Source: Streptomyces beihaiensis | GTDB lineage: Bacteria > Actinomycetota > Actinomycetes > Streptomycetales > Streptomycetaceae | Length of the DNA stretch: 59,353 nt | Reading direction: 5' to 3' | Assembly (NCBI RefSeq): GCF_026274175.1 | Contig: NZ_JAPHNL010000200.1 | Span: forward strand, 1 to 59,353 | Notes under the pieces: generated by a model | What the model was told of the DNA's origin: nothing | The model's input: the letters and a program-made list of their open reading frames with translations, nothing else | Database searches by the model: none | Position numbers and translations under genes: made by a program | In this document: in pieces, positions 17,306-26,500 of the stretch | Position numbering within the stretch: position 1 is the stretch's first letter | How the letters are laid out: every line of letters starts with the position of its first letter

Positions 17306-18685
17306 GTGTCGTACTTCGATGTGGCCTCGTCCGCGCCCTTGCATCCCGTTGCCCGGCAGGCCCTGCGGGCCTCGCTCGACGAGGGGTGGGCCGATCCGAG
17401 CCGGCTCTACCGGGAGGGGCGGCGGGCACGGATGCTGCTGGACGCCGCCCGGGAGGCGGCCGCCGAGGCCGTGGGGTGCCGGGCGGACGAGCTGGTCTTC
17501 ACCGCGTCCGGCACGGCGGCCGTGCACGCGGGCGTCGCGGGCGCGCTGGCCGGGCGGCGGCGGACCGGACGTCACCTGATCGTGTCGGCGGTGGAACACT
17601 CCGCCGTCCTGCACGCGGGGCAGGCCCACGAGCGGGACGGGGGCACGGTGACCGAGGTGGGCGTGGGACGCGGGGGCGCCGTCGACCCGGACGCCTACGC
17701 CGACGCGCTGCGCCCCGACACCGCGCTCGCGTGCCTGCAGTCCGCCAACCACGAGGTGGGCACGGTGCAGCCGGTCGCCGAGGTGGCCCGGGCGTGCCGG
17801 GAGGCAGGGGTGCCGCTCCTCGTGGACGCGGCGCAGTCGCTCGCCTGGGGGCCGGTGGAGGGCGATTGGTCACTCATTGCCGGAAGTGCCCACAAATGGG
17901 GCGGTCCGGCGGGCGTCGGGATCCTCGCCGTACGCAAAGGGGTGCGGTTCGCGCCTCAAGGACCGCTCGACGAGCGGGAGTCGGGCCGCGCACCCGGTTT
18001 CGAGAACATTCCGGGCATCGTGGCGGCGGCCGCGGCGCTGCGCGCGGTGCGGGCCGAGGCGGCCGGGCAGGCGGCACGGCTGCGGGAGTTGACCGACCGG
18101 ATCCGGACGCGGGTGCCCGAACTCGTCCCGGACGTGGAGGTCGTCGGGGATCCGGTGCGACGGCTGCCGCACCTGGTGACGTTCTCGTGTCTGTACGTCG
18201 ACGGGGAGAGCGTGCTGCACGGCCTGGACCGGGCCGGTTTCTCCGTTTCCTCGGGCTCGTCCTGCACCAGCAGCACGCTGACGCCCAGCCACGTGCTGCG
18301 CGCGATGGGCGTGGTGAGCGAGGGGAACGTCCGGGTGTCGCTGCCGCTGGGCACGGCCGAGGAGGAGGTGGAGCGGTTCCTGGACGTGCTGCCCGGGGTC
18401 GTACGGGACGTACGGGAGAAACTGGGCGCGCCGGCCGGTCCCACGGAGGGCGCCGCGGAGTCGGTCACCGTGGATGCCATGGGCCTGACGTGCCCGCAGC
18501 CGGTGATCGAACTGGGCAAGGCGATCGGGAAGGTGCGGGTGGGCGGCACGGTTCATGTCGACGCCGACGACGAGGTCGCCGCCGTCGACATTCCCGCGTG
18601 GTGCCACACGCAGGGGCAGGAGTACGTGGAGGCGGTCGCGCGGCCCGGGGGCGGCGCGAGGTATACGGTACGGCGGCTCGTCTAA
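17306..18685 (+). CDS. Cysteine desulfurase fused to a C-terminal TusA domain
   Basis: A 459-residue fusion. Residues 1 to about 375 are a class V desulfurase with PLP lysine in AGSAHKWGGPAGVG and the sulfur-accepting Cys in SSGSSCTSSTLTPS. Residues about 385-459 are a TusA/SirA sulfur carrier with its Cys in DAMGLTCPQPVIELGK. Persulfide made by the first domain can pass to the second without a separate carrier. The recipient could be thiolated tRNA, molybdenum cofactor or another thio-cofactor, and cannot be told from context. The GTG has no ribosome site; TAGCGT (17294-17299) ends 6 nt before it, so it is a leaderless candidate. It diverges from ctaC. Confidence 0.93.
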   Translation: MSYFDVASSAPLHPVARQALRASLDEGWADPSRLYREGRRARMLLDAAREAAAEAVGCRADELVFTASGTAAVHAGVAGALAGRRRTGRHLIVSAVEHSAVLHAGQAHERDGGTVTEVGVGRGGAVDPDAYADALRPDTALACLQSANHEVGTVQPVAEVARACREAGVPLLVDAAQSLAWGPVEGDWSLIAGSAHKWGGPAGVGILAVRKGVRFAPQGPLDERESGRAPGFENIPGIVAAAAALRAVRAEAAGQAARLRELTDRIRTRVPELVPDVEVVGDPVRRLPHLVTFSCLYVDGESVLHGLDRAGFSVSSGSSCTSSTLTPSHVLRAMGVVSEGNVRVSLPLGTAEEEVERFLDVLPGVVRDVREKLGAPAGPTEGAAESVTVDAMGLTCPQPVIELGKAIGKVRVGGTVHVDADDEVAAVDIPAWCHTQGQEYVEAVARPGGGARYTVRRLV

Positions 18686-18831
18686 GGACACCGGGCCGTA
18701 TCGATGTGCGGCTCCGCCGCGCGCGGGCGCGAGCAACCCGCGAACAACCCCAGACGCGTCCGCGTGGTGCAGGAGCGGACGGGTCCGCGGCTTTCGTCGT
18801 GGCTGGTCACGCGGTTCCCCGCGCCCTCAGG

Positions 18832-19806
18832 TCACCCGAGGTACGCCTCGACCTCCGTCGCGGCGGCGTCGCCGTACGCCTTGCGGAACCGGTCCATGAA
18901 CGGCGCCCGGCGCAGCTCGTACTCCTGCGTGCCCACGGTCTCGATGACCAGCGTGGCGAGCATGCAACCGACCTGTGCCGCCCGCTCCAGCGAGACGCCC
19001 CAGGCCAGGCCCGAGAGGAAGCCCGCGCGGAACGCGTCGCCGACGCCCGTCGGGTCGGCCTTGGCGTTCTCCTCCGGGACGCCGACCTCGACCGGGTCCT
19101 CGCCGGAGCGCTCGATGCGGACGCCGCGCGAGCCGAGCGTGGTGACCCGGTGGCCGACCTTGGCGAGGATCTCGGCGTCGGTCCAGCCGGTCTTGGACTC
19201 GATGAGGCCCTTCTCGTACTCGTTGGAGAAGAGGTACGTGGCGCCGTCGAGCAGGAGGCGGATCTCCTCGCCGTTCATGCGCGCGATCTGCTGCGAGAAG
19301 TCCGCGGCGAAGGGGATCGCGCGCGAACGGCACTCCTCGGTGTGGCGCAGCATCGCCTCGGGGTCGTCAGCGCCGATGAGGACCAGGTCGAGACCGCCGA
19401 CCCGGTCGGCGACGGTCTTGAGCTCGATGAGGCGGGCCTCGCTCATGGCACCGGTGTAGAAGGAGCCGATCTGGTTGTGCTCGGCGTCGGTGGTGCACAC
19501 GAAGCGGGCCGTGTGCAGCGTCTCGGAGATGCGGACCGACGCGGTGTCGACGCCGTGGCGGTCGAGCCACGCGCGGTACTCGTCGAAGTCGAAGCCCGCC
19601 GAGCCGACGAGGATCGGCGCGGTGCCGAGCTGTCCCATGCCGAAGGCGATGTTGGCGCCGACCCCGCCCCGGCGCACGTCGAGGTTGTCGACGAGGAAGG
19701 AGAGGGAGACTGTGTGCAGCTGGTCGGCGACCAACTGGTCGGCGAAGCGGCCGGGGAAGGTCATCAGGTGGTCGGTGGCGATGGATCCTGTGACTGCGAT
19801 TCGCAC
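18832..19806 (-). CDS. PfkB-family carbohydrate/nucleoside kinase
   Basis: A 324-residue ribokinase-fold enzyme. The N-terminal PfkB signature is in GGVGANIAFGMGQLG and the C-terminal one, with the catalytic Asp and anion hole, in DPTGVGDAFRAGFL. Members close to this sequence are annotated as carbohydrate or adenosine kinases; the exact substrate cannot be assigned. The GTG at 19806 follows AGGAAG by 12 nt. It runs convergently with the desulfurase-TusA gene, with about 145 bp between them and no obvious strong hairpin. Confidence 0.9.
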   Translation of the reverse strand: MRIAVTGSIATDHLMTFPGRFADQLVADQLHTVSLSFLVDNLDVRRGGVGANIAFGMGQLGTAPILVGSAGFDFDEYRAWLDRHGVDTASVRISETLHTARFVCTTDAEHNQIGSFYTGAMSEARLIELKTVADRVGGLDLVLIGADDPEAMLRHTEECRSRAIPFAADFSQQIARMNGEEIRLLLDGATYLFSNEYEKGLIESKTGWTDAEILAKVGHRVTTLGSRGVRIERSGEDPVEVGVPEENAKADPTGVGDAFRAGFLSGLAWGVSLERAAQVGCMLATLVIETVGTQEYELRRAPFMDRFRKAYGDAAATEVEAYLG

Positions 19807-19988
19807 GGCGTGAGCACGCTTCCTGAAGAAGTAGGAGGGGCGCGCGAAGCGCCCGTTGCAAGGGTGGTGGTGGGAGACGGGAGGGCTTGACAGTTCACGC
19901 TACCCGGTCCACCCCCCTGCCCTGTAGTGCGGAAACTACCCGATAGTAGGTCTTTTTTCGCCGCGCGCACCGTGCTTACTGTGCGTAC

Positions 19989-20210
19989 ATGACCTACGAC
20001 GTGTCCTTCATGACCAGGGACGGGCTCGCCGCGCTGCGCGGCGACTGCGCCCGGATGGTGCCGCACTGGGTGACGCCGCGGGCGCACTGGGAGGTGGAGG
20101 CCAAGGTTCCGGCCGCCGTGTCCGGCCCGCTGTCGGCGCGGATCCACGGCGTGGTGGTGCCGGTCTCGGCGGCCCGCCTGATCGACTCGACGGCCGCGTT
20201 CGGCGACTGA
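19989..20210 (+). CDS. Small hypothetical protein
   Basis: A 73-residue protein with mixed hydrophobic and charged content, no signal peptide, no Cys pairs and no motif I recognise. It has reasonable third-position GC. The start is supported by a TACTGT hexamer (19977-19982) exactly 6 nt before the ATG, as in other leaderless genes here. It is divergent from the PfkB kinase. A 13-bp tandem repeat begins at its stop codon. It may be a genuine small conserved protein or a chance ORF; moderate confidence. Confidence 0.6.
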   Translation: MTYDVSFMTRDGLAALRGDCARMVPHWVTPRAHWEVEAKVPAAVSGPLSARIHGVVVPVSAARLIDSTAAFGD

Positions 20211-20286
20211 GTTCGCCGGCCGAGTTGGCCGGCTGAGTTGGCCGGCTGAGTTCGGCGGCTGAGTTCGGCGGCTGAGTTCGGCAGCC
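20209..20286. repeat. Six tandem copies of a 13-bp unit
   Basis: Unit GAGTTSGSCGGCY repeats six times head to tail with small substitutions, starting at the stop codon of the 73-residue protein. Each unit after the first spells TGA in one frame, so readthrough would stop again at once. It separates that gene from the following membrane-anchored protein gene. Confidence 0.9.
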
Positions 20287-20402
20287 GGGCGCGCGGGAGG
20301 GAACCGTGCGCTCGCCCGTCACGTCCCATGGCTGTCCCCGGTGGCTGTACCTCATCGGGGGGATGCCGGATACGACGACGTGGCAGGCGAAGGAGCGATG
20401 CG

Positions 20403-21893
20403 GTGAGCACCGAGCAGGAGAAGCCGGACCGGCAGCGGCGGCGGCGCGCCCCGGCGATCGCCATGGTCACGGCGGCCGTTCTCGTCGCCGGTGGCGGCGG
20501 CGCCTACCTGGCGGCGACGGCGTTCGGCGACAGCGGACCGGTCCACGCGGGCCCGGAGCGTGCGCCCGCTCCCCCGCCGCTCGCCCTGGACGGTTACTCG
20601 GCCGGTGGCGGCCCCGGTGCCGCCACCGGCATCGCGCCGGGCGAGCCCGACCCGAGCGGCACCCGGTACCGGGCCACCGGCGACCTGCCGGACGGTCCCG
20701 GCAAGGCGGCCGTCTACCGGGCCGAGGGCACGGTGAGCGCGGCGGACGTGGCCCGGCTCGGCGGGGCGCTCGGGCTCGGCGGTACGCCGAGGCTGGAGGG
20801 CGGCGCGTGGATTCTCGGCCCGGCGAAGGCCGGATCCGGTCCGTCCCTGCGGGTGAACCGGGCCGCGCCCGGCACCTGGATGTTCACGCAGGCGCCCTGC
20901 TCCGGCGGCCCGAAGTGCCACGGCGTGGGCAGCGGCAGCGCGGGCGACGCGGTGAGCGCGGCCGTGGCCGAGAAGGCGGCGGCGCCGGTCCTCAAGGCGC
21001 TCGGCCAGGACGACGCGAAGCTCGACGCCGAGCAGGTGATGGGCGCGACCCGCGTGGTGAACGCCGACCCGGAGGTGGGCGGTCTGCCGACGTACGGCTG
21101 GACGACCGGTGTCCAGGTCGGTCCGGGCGGCCGGGTGATCGGCGGCAGCGGCACGTTGAAGGCTCCGGTCAAGGGCGCCACGTATCCCGTGATCAGCGCG
21201 GAGCGGACGCTCGCCCTGATGAACCGTGCGGCCAAGCGGTCCGCCTCGGGCGGCGGCGCGGCCTGTGCGACCTCGGCGCCGCTGGGCGAGCGGGACAGGC
21301 CGGACGCTGTGACGGCCGGCGGCGCGTGCGGGCCGCCGTCGCCGCCGCGGCCGCCCGCGAGCGTGACGGCCACGGTGACCAAGGCCACGTTCGGCCTCGC
21401 GGCGCGGTACGTGGACGGGGGGCGGGCCCTGGTGCCGTCCTGGCTGTTCCAGGTGGCGCCCGCGGGGAGCGGCGGCAACGACGGGCGCGGTGCGAGGACC
21501 ACCGTGACGCATACCGCGGTCGACCCGGCGTATCTCGTGGCGCCCGGCAGCGGTTCGGCGTCCGCGAGCCCGGCGCCGTCGGGTGGCGGCGGTACGGTCA
21601 CGCGCGATGTGAGGATCGAGGGGTATGACGTGGACGCGTCCGGGCGCGCGCTGACGCTGCACTTCACCGGGGGCGTGTGCCAGAAGTACACCGCTTCGGC
21701 GAGCGAGGGGCCGAAGCGGGTGACGGTACGCGTCACCGAGAGGTCGAAGAAGGGCACCATCTGCGAGGCGCTGGCGAAGTTCCACACGCTGCGGGTGTCG
21801 CTCCACTCACCCCTTGACGGGCGGAAGGTCGTCGGGACGGACGGCCACGCGGTGCCGCCGGCCACGATGAATCACCCCGGGGGCGTTTCGTGA
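20403..21893 (+). CDS. Membrane-anchored extracytoplasmic protein, function unknown
   Basis: A 496-residue protein with a short basic cytoplasmic N-terminus (about 20 residues), one transmembrane segment (IAMVTAAVLVAGGGGAYLAA) and a large Gly/Pro/Ala-rich outer region. That region has two Cys pairs but no enzyme motif I recognise. The C-terminal ~100 residues contain VRIEGYDVDASGRALTLHF and VTVRVTERSK, which look like beta strands. The GTG at 20403 follows GAAGGAG. It ends at a strong convergent terminator shared with the Fe-S carrier gene. Similar large membrane proteins are conserved in Streptomyces without a role. Confidence 0.82.
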   Translation: MSTEQEKPDRQRRRRAPAIAMVTAAVLVAGGGGAYLAATAFGDSGPVHAGPERAPAPPPLALDGYSAGGGPGAATGIAPGEPDPSGTRYRATGDLPDGPGKAAVYRAEGTVSAADVARLGGALGLGGTPRLEGGAWILGPAKAGSGPSLRVNRAAPGTWMFTQAPCSGGPKCHGVGSGSAGDAVSAAVAEKAAAPVLKALGQDDAKLDAEQVMGATRVVNADPEVGGLPTYGWTTGVQVGPGGRVIGGSGTLKAPVKGATYPVISAERTLALMNRAAKRSASGGGAACATSAPLGERDRPDAVTAGGACGPPSPPRPPASVTATVTKATFGLAARYVDGGRALVPSWLFQVAPAGSGGNDGRGARTTVTHTAVDPAYLVAPGSGSASASPAPSGGGGTVTRDVRIEGYDVDASGRALTLHFTGGVCQKYTASASEGPKRVTVRVTERSKKGTICEALAKFHTLRVSLHSPLDGRKVVGTDGHAVPPATMNHPGGVS

Positions 21894-21933
21894 GCCACGC
21901 CGCTCGTCGCACGGCACACAGCGCATGACGCAT

Positions 21934-21985
21934 GACGAGGACGCGTGTGCCCGGTCCTCGCCGGACCGGCACACGCGTCCTCGTC
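21934..21985. terminator. Strong bidirectional terminator
   Basis: A stem of about 23 bp with one bulged base (arms starting GACGAGGACGCGTGTGCC and its complement) and a 5-nt loop. It lies between two convergent genes, 41 bp past one and 36 bp past the other. Confidence 0.92.
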
Positions 21986-22020
21986 TTCTGCGCCTTCTTG
22001 GTCTCTCCGGCCGACGACGG

Positions 22021-22377
22021 TCAGCTGAACGAGTCGCCGCAGGCGCAGGAGCCCGTCGCGTTCGGGTTGTCGATCGTGAAGCCCTGCTTCTCGATCGTGT
22101 CGACGAAGTCGATCGACGCGCCGCCCAGGTACGGGGCCGACATGCGGTCCGTGACGACCTTGACGCCGCCGAAGTCCTTGACGACATCGCCGTCCAGCGA
22201 GCGCTCGTCGAAGAAGAGCTGGTAGCGCAGGCCCGAGCAGCCACCCGGCTGAACGGCCACACGCAGGGCCAGGTCGTCCCGGCCTTCCTGGTCGAGCAGG
22301 GCCTTGACCTTCGCCGCGGCGGCGTCGCTCAGGATGATGCCGTCGCTGACGGTGGTGGTCTCGTCCGATACGGACAT
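22021..22377 (-). CDS. erpA: HesB/IscA-family iron-sulfur cluster insertion protein (ErpA-type)
   Basis: A 118-residue A-type Fe-S carrier that receives clusters from a scaffold and passes them to apo-proteins. The three family cysteines are in GGCSGLRYQLFFD and in the C-terminal GSCACGDSFS. Length is typical. The ATG follows GGGAGAG. It lies a few kb from nadA and the respiratory Rieske gene, both Fe-S clients, but no operon links them. The symbol is by family; whether it behaves as ErpA or IscA is not shown by sequence. Confidence 0.93.
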   Translation of the reverse strand: MSVSDETTTVSDGIILSDAAAAKVKALLDQEGRDDLALRVAVQPGGCSGLRYQLFFDERSLDGDVVKDFGGVKVVTDRMSAPYLGGASIDFVDTIEKQGFTIDNPNATGSCACGDSFS

Positions 22378-22675
22378 CTACATCTCTCCCGGGTTGTACG
22401 GAGACTGCTTGCCGACCATTGCAACCGGCGCCACCGCGGATTCATTCCGGGCCGGACAGTCGCGTTGTCGCGTTTCTTGCTTCCCTTCTCATGCTCGCAC
22501 ACCGGCCGGGCGCGTGGCACGGAGCTGTGGACGGCCGCGCGGCACCCCGCGCTCGGCACGGCGCGGTCGCTTCTCGGGCACCGCGCGATGCTTCATCGCC
22601 CACGCCGACGTGTCACCTGTCCCGGCGGCCACGGTGAGCCCTGGATACCGCCCGGCCGTCCAGAAGTGACGCGCG

Positions 22676-23137
22676 TCAGCCCTTCTGGCAGCCCAGGGCG
22701 TCGGCGAGGTAGGCGTTGCGGGTGCTGATGAGCCGCCGCATGTACCGGTCCAGGACGGTTCGGTCGACGACACGTCCGAGAAGTCCGAACGGCGACGCGA
22801 AGTCGATGACGTCCTTCATGACGGTGCCACCGGCGCCGTCCGGCTCGAAGTGATGAGCGTGACGCCATCGCCCGAAGGGGCCGGCGTCCTGCTCGTCCAC
22901 GAAGTACCCGGGCGAGTCGTACGCGGTGATCCGGGAGGTGAGCCGCCATGTCAGACCGAAGTGGCGGGCCTGCCAGGTCACGGTGTCACCGAGCGAAAGC
23001 ACACCTCGGGTCCGGCCCCCGACCACCCGCTCCGACGACTTGGCCATCGACCGCGAGTGCACCTCCACGTCGAGACTTGTCTCGAACACCCGCTCAGGGG
23101 GCGCGGCGATGACTGTCACGATCTCGAAGTACGGCAC
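22676..23137 (-). CDS. SRPBCC-superfamily (polyketide cyclase/dehydrase-like) protein
   Basis: A 153-residue START-like protein. It begins with the typical strand-helix MPYFEIVTVIAAPPERVFE and ends with the long C-terminal helix around LLGRVVDRTVLDRYMRRL. The fold forms a hydrophobic ligand cavity; the ligand is unknown. The GTG start has no ribosome site, but TAGGAT (23144-23149 on this strand) ends 6 nt before it, the best -10 match among the leaderless candidates here. About 300 bp between its stop and the Fe-S carrier start hold nothing I recognise. Confidence 0.88.
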   Translation of the reverse strand: MPYFEIVTVIAAPPERVFETSLDVEVHSRSMAKSSERVVGGRTRGVLSLGDTVTWQARHFGLTWRLTSRITAYDSPGYFVDEQDAGPFGRWRHAHHFEPDGAGGTVMKDVIDFASPFGLLGRVVDRTVLDRYMRRLISTRNAYLADALGCQKG

Positions 23138-23421
23138 CGGGCCATCCTAGAAGCGCGGGGCGGGCGGTTCCGTTCGAGGGCGCGCTTGACCGCCGGCGGC
23201 CGCGACCCTCGGGGTGACCAGGCGGCGGACCCCCAGAGACGGCCGCCCATGGTGTGCACGAGGTATCGGGCACGGTGTCGGCCCTGGCGGTCCGCGGTGG
23301 CGAAGCAGATGCAGATGCAGATCCGGGGGGAGTCCTGTGCGCCCCACAGGGTCCGCAAGTAACCAGAAACGCCTACTCCCGGCGAGGCCGCTGCTCGTCC
23401 TCGGCATCGGGGCCATCCGGC

Positions 23422-23543
23422 CCCTCAAGACGAATGTCAATACCATAACTATCTTGAGGGTGGAGGCGTCTTTGCTGAGAGTTGGGCATCATTGGTGCCC
23501 TTTGACCCAGGCTACTTTCACGCCGGCATCACGCCTGTGATGC
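23422..23543 (+). promoter_or_regulatory. Structured, AT-richer leader of the RHS gene
   Basis: The 434-bp gap 23138-23571 has no gene. Its right part is visibly AT-richer than the flanks. It carries a perfect 9-bp inverted repeat (CCCTCAAGA 23422-23430 with TCTTGAGGG 23452-23460) enclosing an AT-rich loop with TACCATAACTAT, a GGGCA/TGCCC repeat near 23490, and a perfect 7-bp hairpin (GCATCAC-GCCT-GTGATGC, 23526-23543) just before the RHS ribosome site. The first could be an operator or factor-independent attenuator; the last could control translation. Confidence 0.5.
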
Positions 23544-23571
23544 ACATGAAAGACCGGAGTGAAGAATCAGC

Positions 23572-26500
23572 ATGGTTCACAAGCCTTCGTGCTACAGACG
23601 AAGACATTCCAGGCTGGGGAAGAGCGCCCGCTGGATCGCGGGCAGCCTCTCGCTCGCCCTCGCCGTCACCCTGCTGGACGGCGCGTACACCGTCGCGGCC
23701 CCGATGTCCCAGGGCACCAAGGCCGTGCAGAAGGCGGCTGCCACACAGGCTGCGGACATCCCCTCCGCACGGATCGCCGCCCGACTGTCCGGCAAGCGGG
23801 TGGAGGCACTCTCCGAACGAACGGAGACCTCCACGACCTGGGCGAACAAGGACGGTTCCCTCACCACCGAACTCACCGCCGGACCCGTCCGGTTCAGGGA
23901 CAAGACCACGGGCGCCTGGCGCGAAGTGGACCTCGACCTCGTGAGGGAAGCGGACGGGACGGTCGAGCCGAAGGCCCATCCGCGCGGACTGCGCCTGGCC
24001 GGCGAGTCCGGGACTCCCGCGAAGTCGATGAAGGCGGCGGGCAAGGCCAAGGCGACCGATCTGGTGACGCTCGGCGAGGGCGACCGGCAGGTCACCCTGC
24101 AGTGGAAGGGCGGCCTGCCGAAGCCGAAGCTGGACGGGACACGGGCGGAATACGTCAACGCCGTTCCCGGTGCGGACGTCGTCGTCGAGGCGACGCGGAC
24201 CGGCTTCGAACAGTACGTCGACATCAAGCAGCGCCCCGGCTCGGACGGCTACTCCTACACGCTGCCGCTGAAGGCCAAGGGTCTGAAGGCGAAGCAACTG
24301 TCCGACGGCAGCGTGCTGTTCACCGACAAGAAGAACAAGAAACAGGCGGTGATGCCCGCCCCGGTGATGTGGGACGCCACCGTCGACAAGCGGTCGGGCG
24401 AGCACACCCACAAGGCCAAGGTCGGCCTGAAGGTGGTGCAGAAAGGTTCCTCCATCAACCTGGTGGTGACCCCGGACGCGAAGTTCCTCGCCGACCCGAG
24501 CACCGTCTATCCGGTCACCGTCGACCCGTCCACCTCCTCGCTGTCGAACGTCTTCGACACTTACGTGCAGCAGGGCGAGACCGTCGACTGGTCCACCGAC
24601 ACCGAACTGGACCTGGGCAACCCGGGCACGAAGAACGCGGACGGCACACCGCGCACAGCACGCTCCTTCATCACGTGGAACACCACGCCGATCCAGGACG
24701 CGCTGGTCCTGGACGCCAAGCTGTCGCTGTGGAACTTCCACTCCGCCAACACCGACTGCAAGGCGTACCCGTGGGAGGTGTGGTCCACCGGGGCCGCGTC
24801 GACCTCCTCGCGCTGGACCTCGCAGCCGTCCTGGATCGCGAAGAAGGCCACCTCCACCGAGACCACGGGCAACGCGGGCTGCTCCACCCAGCCGGACGGC
24901 TGGATCAACGCCGACGTGACCACGCTGGTGCAGGAGTGGGCCTCCGCGAAGGCCACCCGCAGCCACATGGGTCTGCGCGCCAGTGACGAGTCGGTGGTGG
25001 CGCAGTGGAAGCGGGTCAACTCCGCCAACGCGGCCTCGAATCCACCGAAGCTGGTCGTGAACTACAACTACCGGCCGCGCACCGGTACCGATCAGGAGGC
25101 CGGCCCGCCGTACTTCTCCTACGGCGGCGACTACGTGGTGAACACCACTACGCCGACGCTGCGGGACACCTTCGTCGACGCCGACGGTGACAAGGTCGAC
25201 GGCACCTTCGAGATACGGGACTCGGCCACCGACACCCAGGTCGGCACATACCTGGTGTCCGACTGGGTGCCGTCCGGGCAGGTCGCCTCGGTGACCGTGC
25301 CGTCCGGGCTGCTCAGCAACGGCAAGACGTACAAGTTCCGCACCACCCCGTACGACGGCACGCACTACAACCTCGGCTGGTCGGCGTGGAAGACCTTCAC
25401 CGTCGACACCAGCCCCCCGTCCGCCCCCACGAAGATCACGTCCACGGACTACCCGACGGACCAGTGGGTCAAGGGCGCGGGCCAGGCCGGCACGTTCACG
25501 GTCACCCCGCCCGCCGCGGATCACAACTGGCTGGAGTGGTCGCTGGACGGCGAGAGCTGGACCAAGGTGGCAACCGGCGGCTCCAGCGCCGACAAGGCCA
25601 TCAGCATCACCCCGCCCAAGGACGGCACCCACACCCTGCAGGTGCGGGCCGTGGACAAGGCGGACAACAAGTCCGAGGCCGTCGACTACACCTTCCACGC
25701 CGGGCCCGGCGGATTCGTGCAGCCCTCCGACGGCGATCGCACCGCACGCCGCCTGCCGCTGGTCGCCGAGGCCGACGCATCCAAGTACGACCACGTCTCC
25801 TTCTCCTGGCGCCGCTCCGAAGCCGACGCCTGGGTCAAGATCCCCGTCGGTGACGTCACCTCCGGCGGCAACCCGCTCACCGCCTGGCCGGTGCCGCTGA
25901 CCGGCGGCAAGAACGCACAGCTGGTCTGGAACGCCACCACCACGGTCGACCCGGACGGCACCGTGCAGATCAAGGCCGACTTCACCGGACCGGGCGGCGC
26001 CTCTGGCAGCACCGAGCCCTTGGCCGTCGTCGTCGACCGCAACGCCGACGGCGCCGCCACCGAGGAGGCCGGGCCGGGCAGCGTGAACCTGCTGACCGGT
26101 AACTACACTCTGTCGGCCACCGACGCCTCCGCCTTCGGCCTGTCGGTCTCCCGCAGCGCGTCCTCCCGCACGCCGGACAAGGGTGCCCAGCAGGAGGGTC
26201 AGGCTCCGATCTTCGGCAAGGAATGGGTCTCCGGCACCGTCGCCGAGATGACCGACTCCGACTACAGCCACCTGCGCAGGATCTCCGACACGGCGGTGGC
26301 CGTCGTCGACTCCGAGGGCAAGGAGACCCACTTCACGGCGAATGCGGCCAAGACCGGCTGGATTCCCGAGCCGGGCTCCGAGGACTTGACCCTCAAGGGC
26401 AGCGTCAGTGGCAGCTTCACCCTCACCGACACCAACGGCACTGTCACCAAGTTCACCAAGCCGGATGCGGCCGCCACCACCTGGCAGGTCTCCAGCACCT

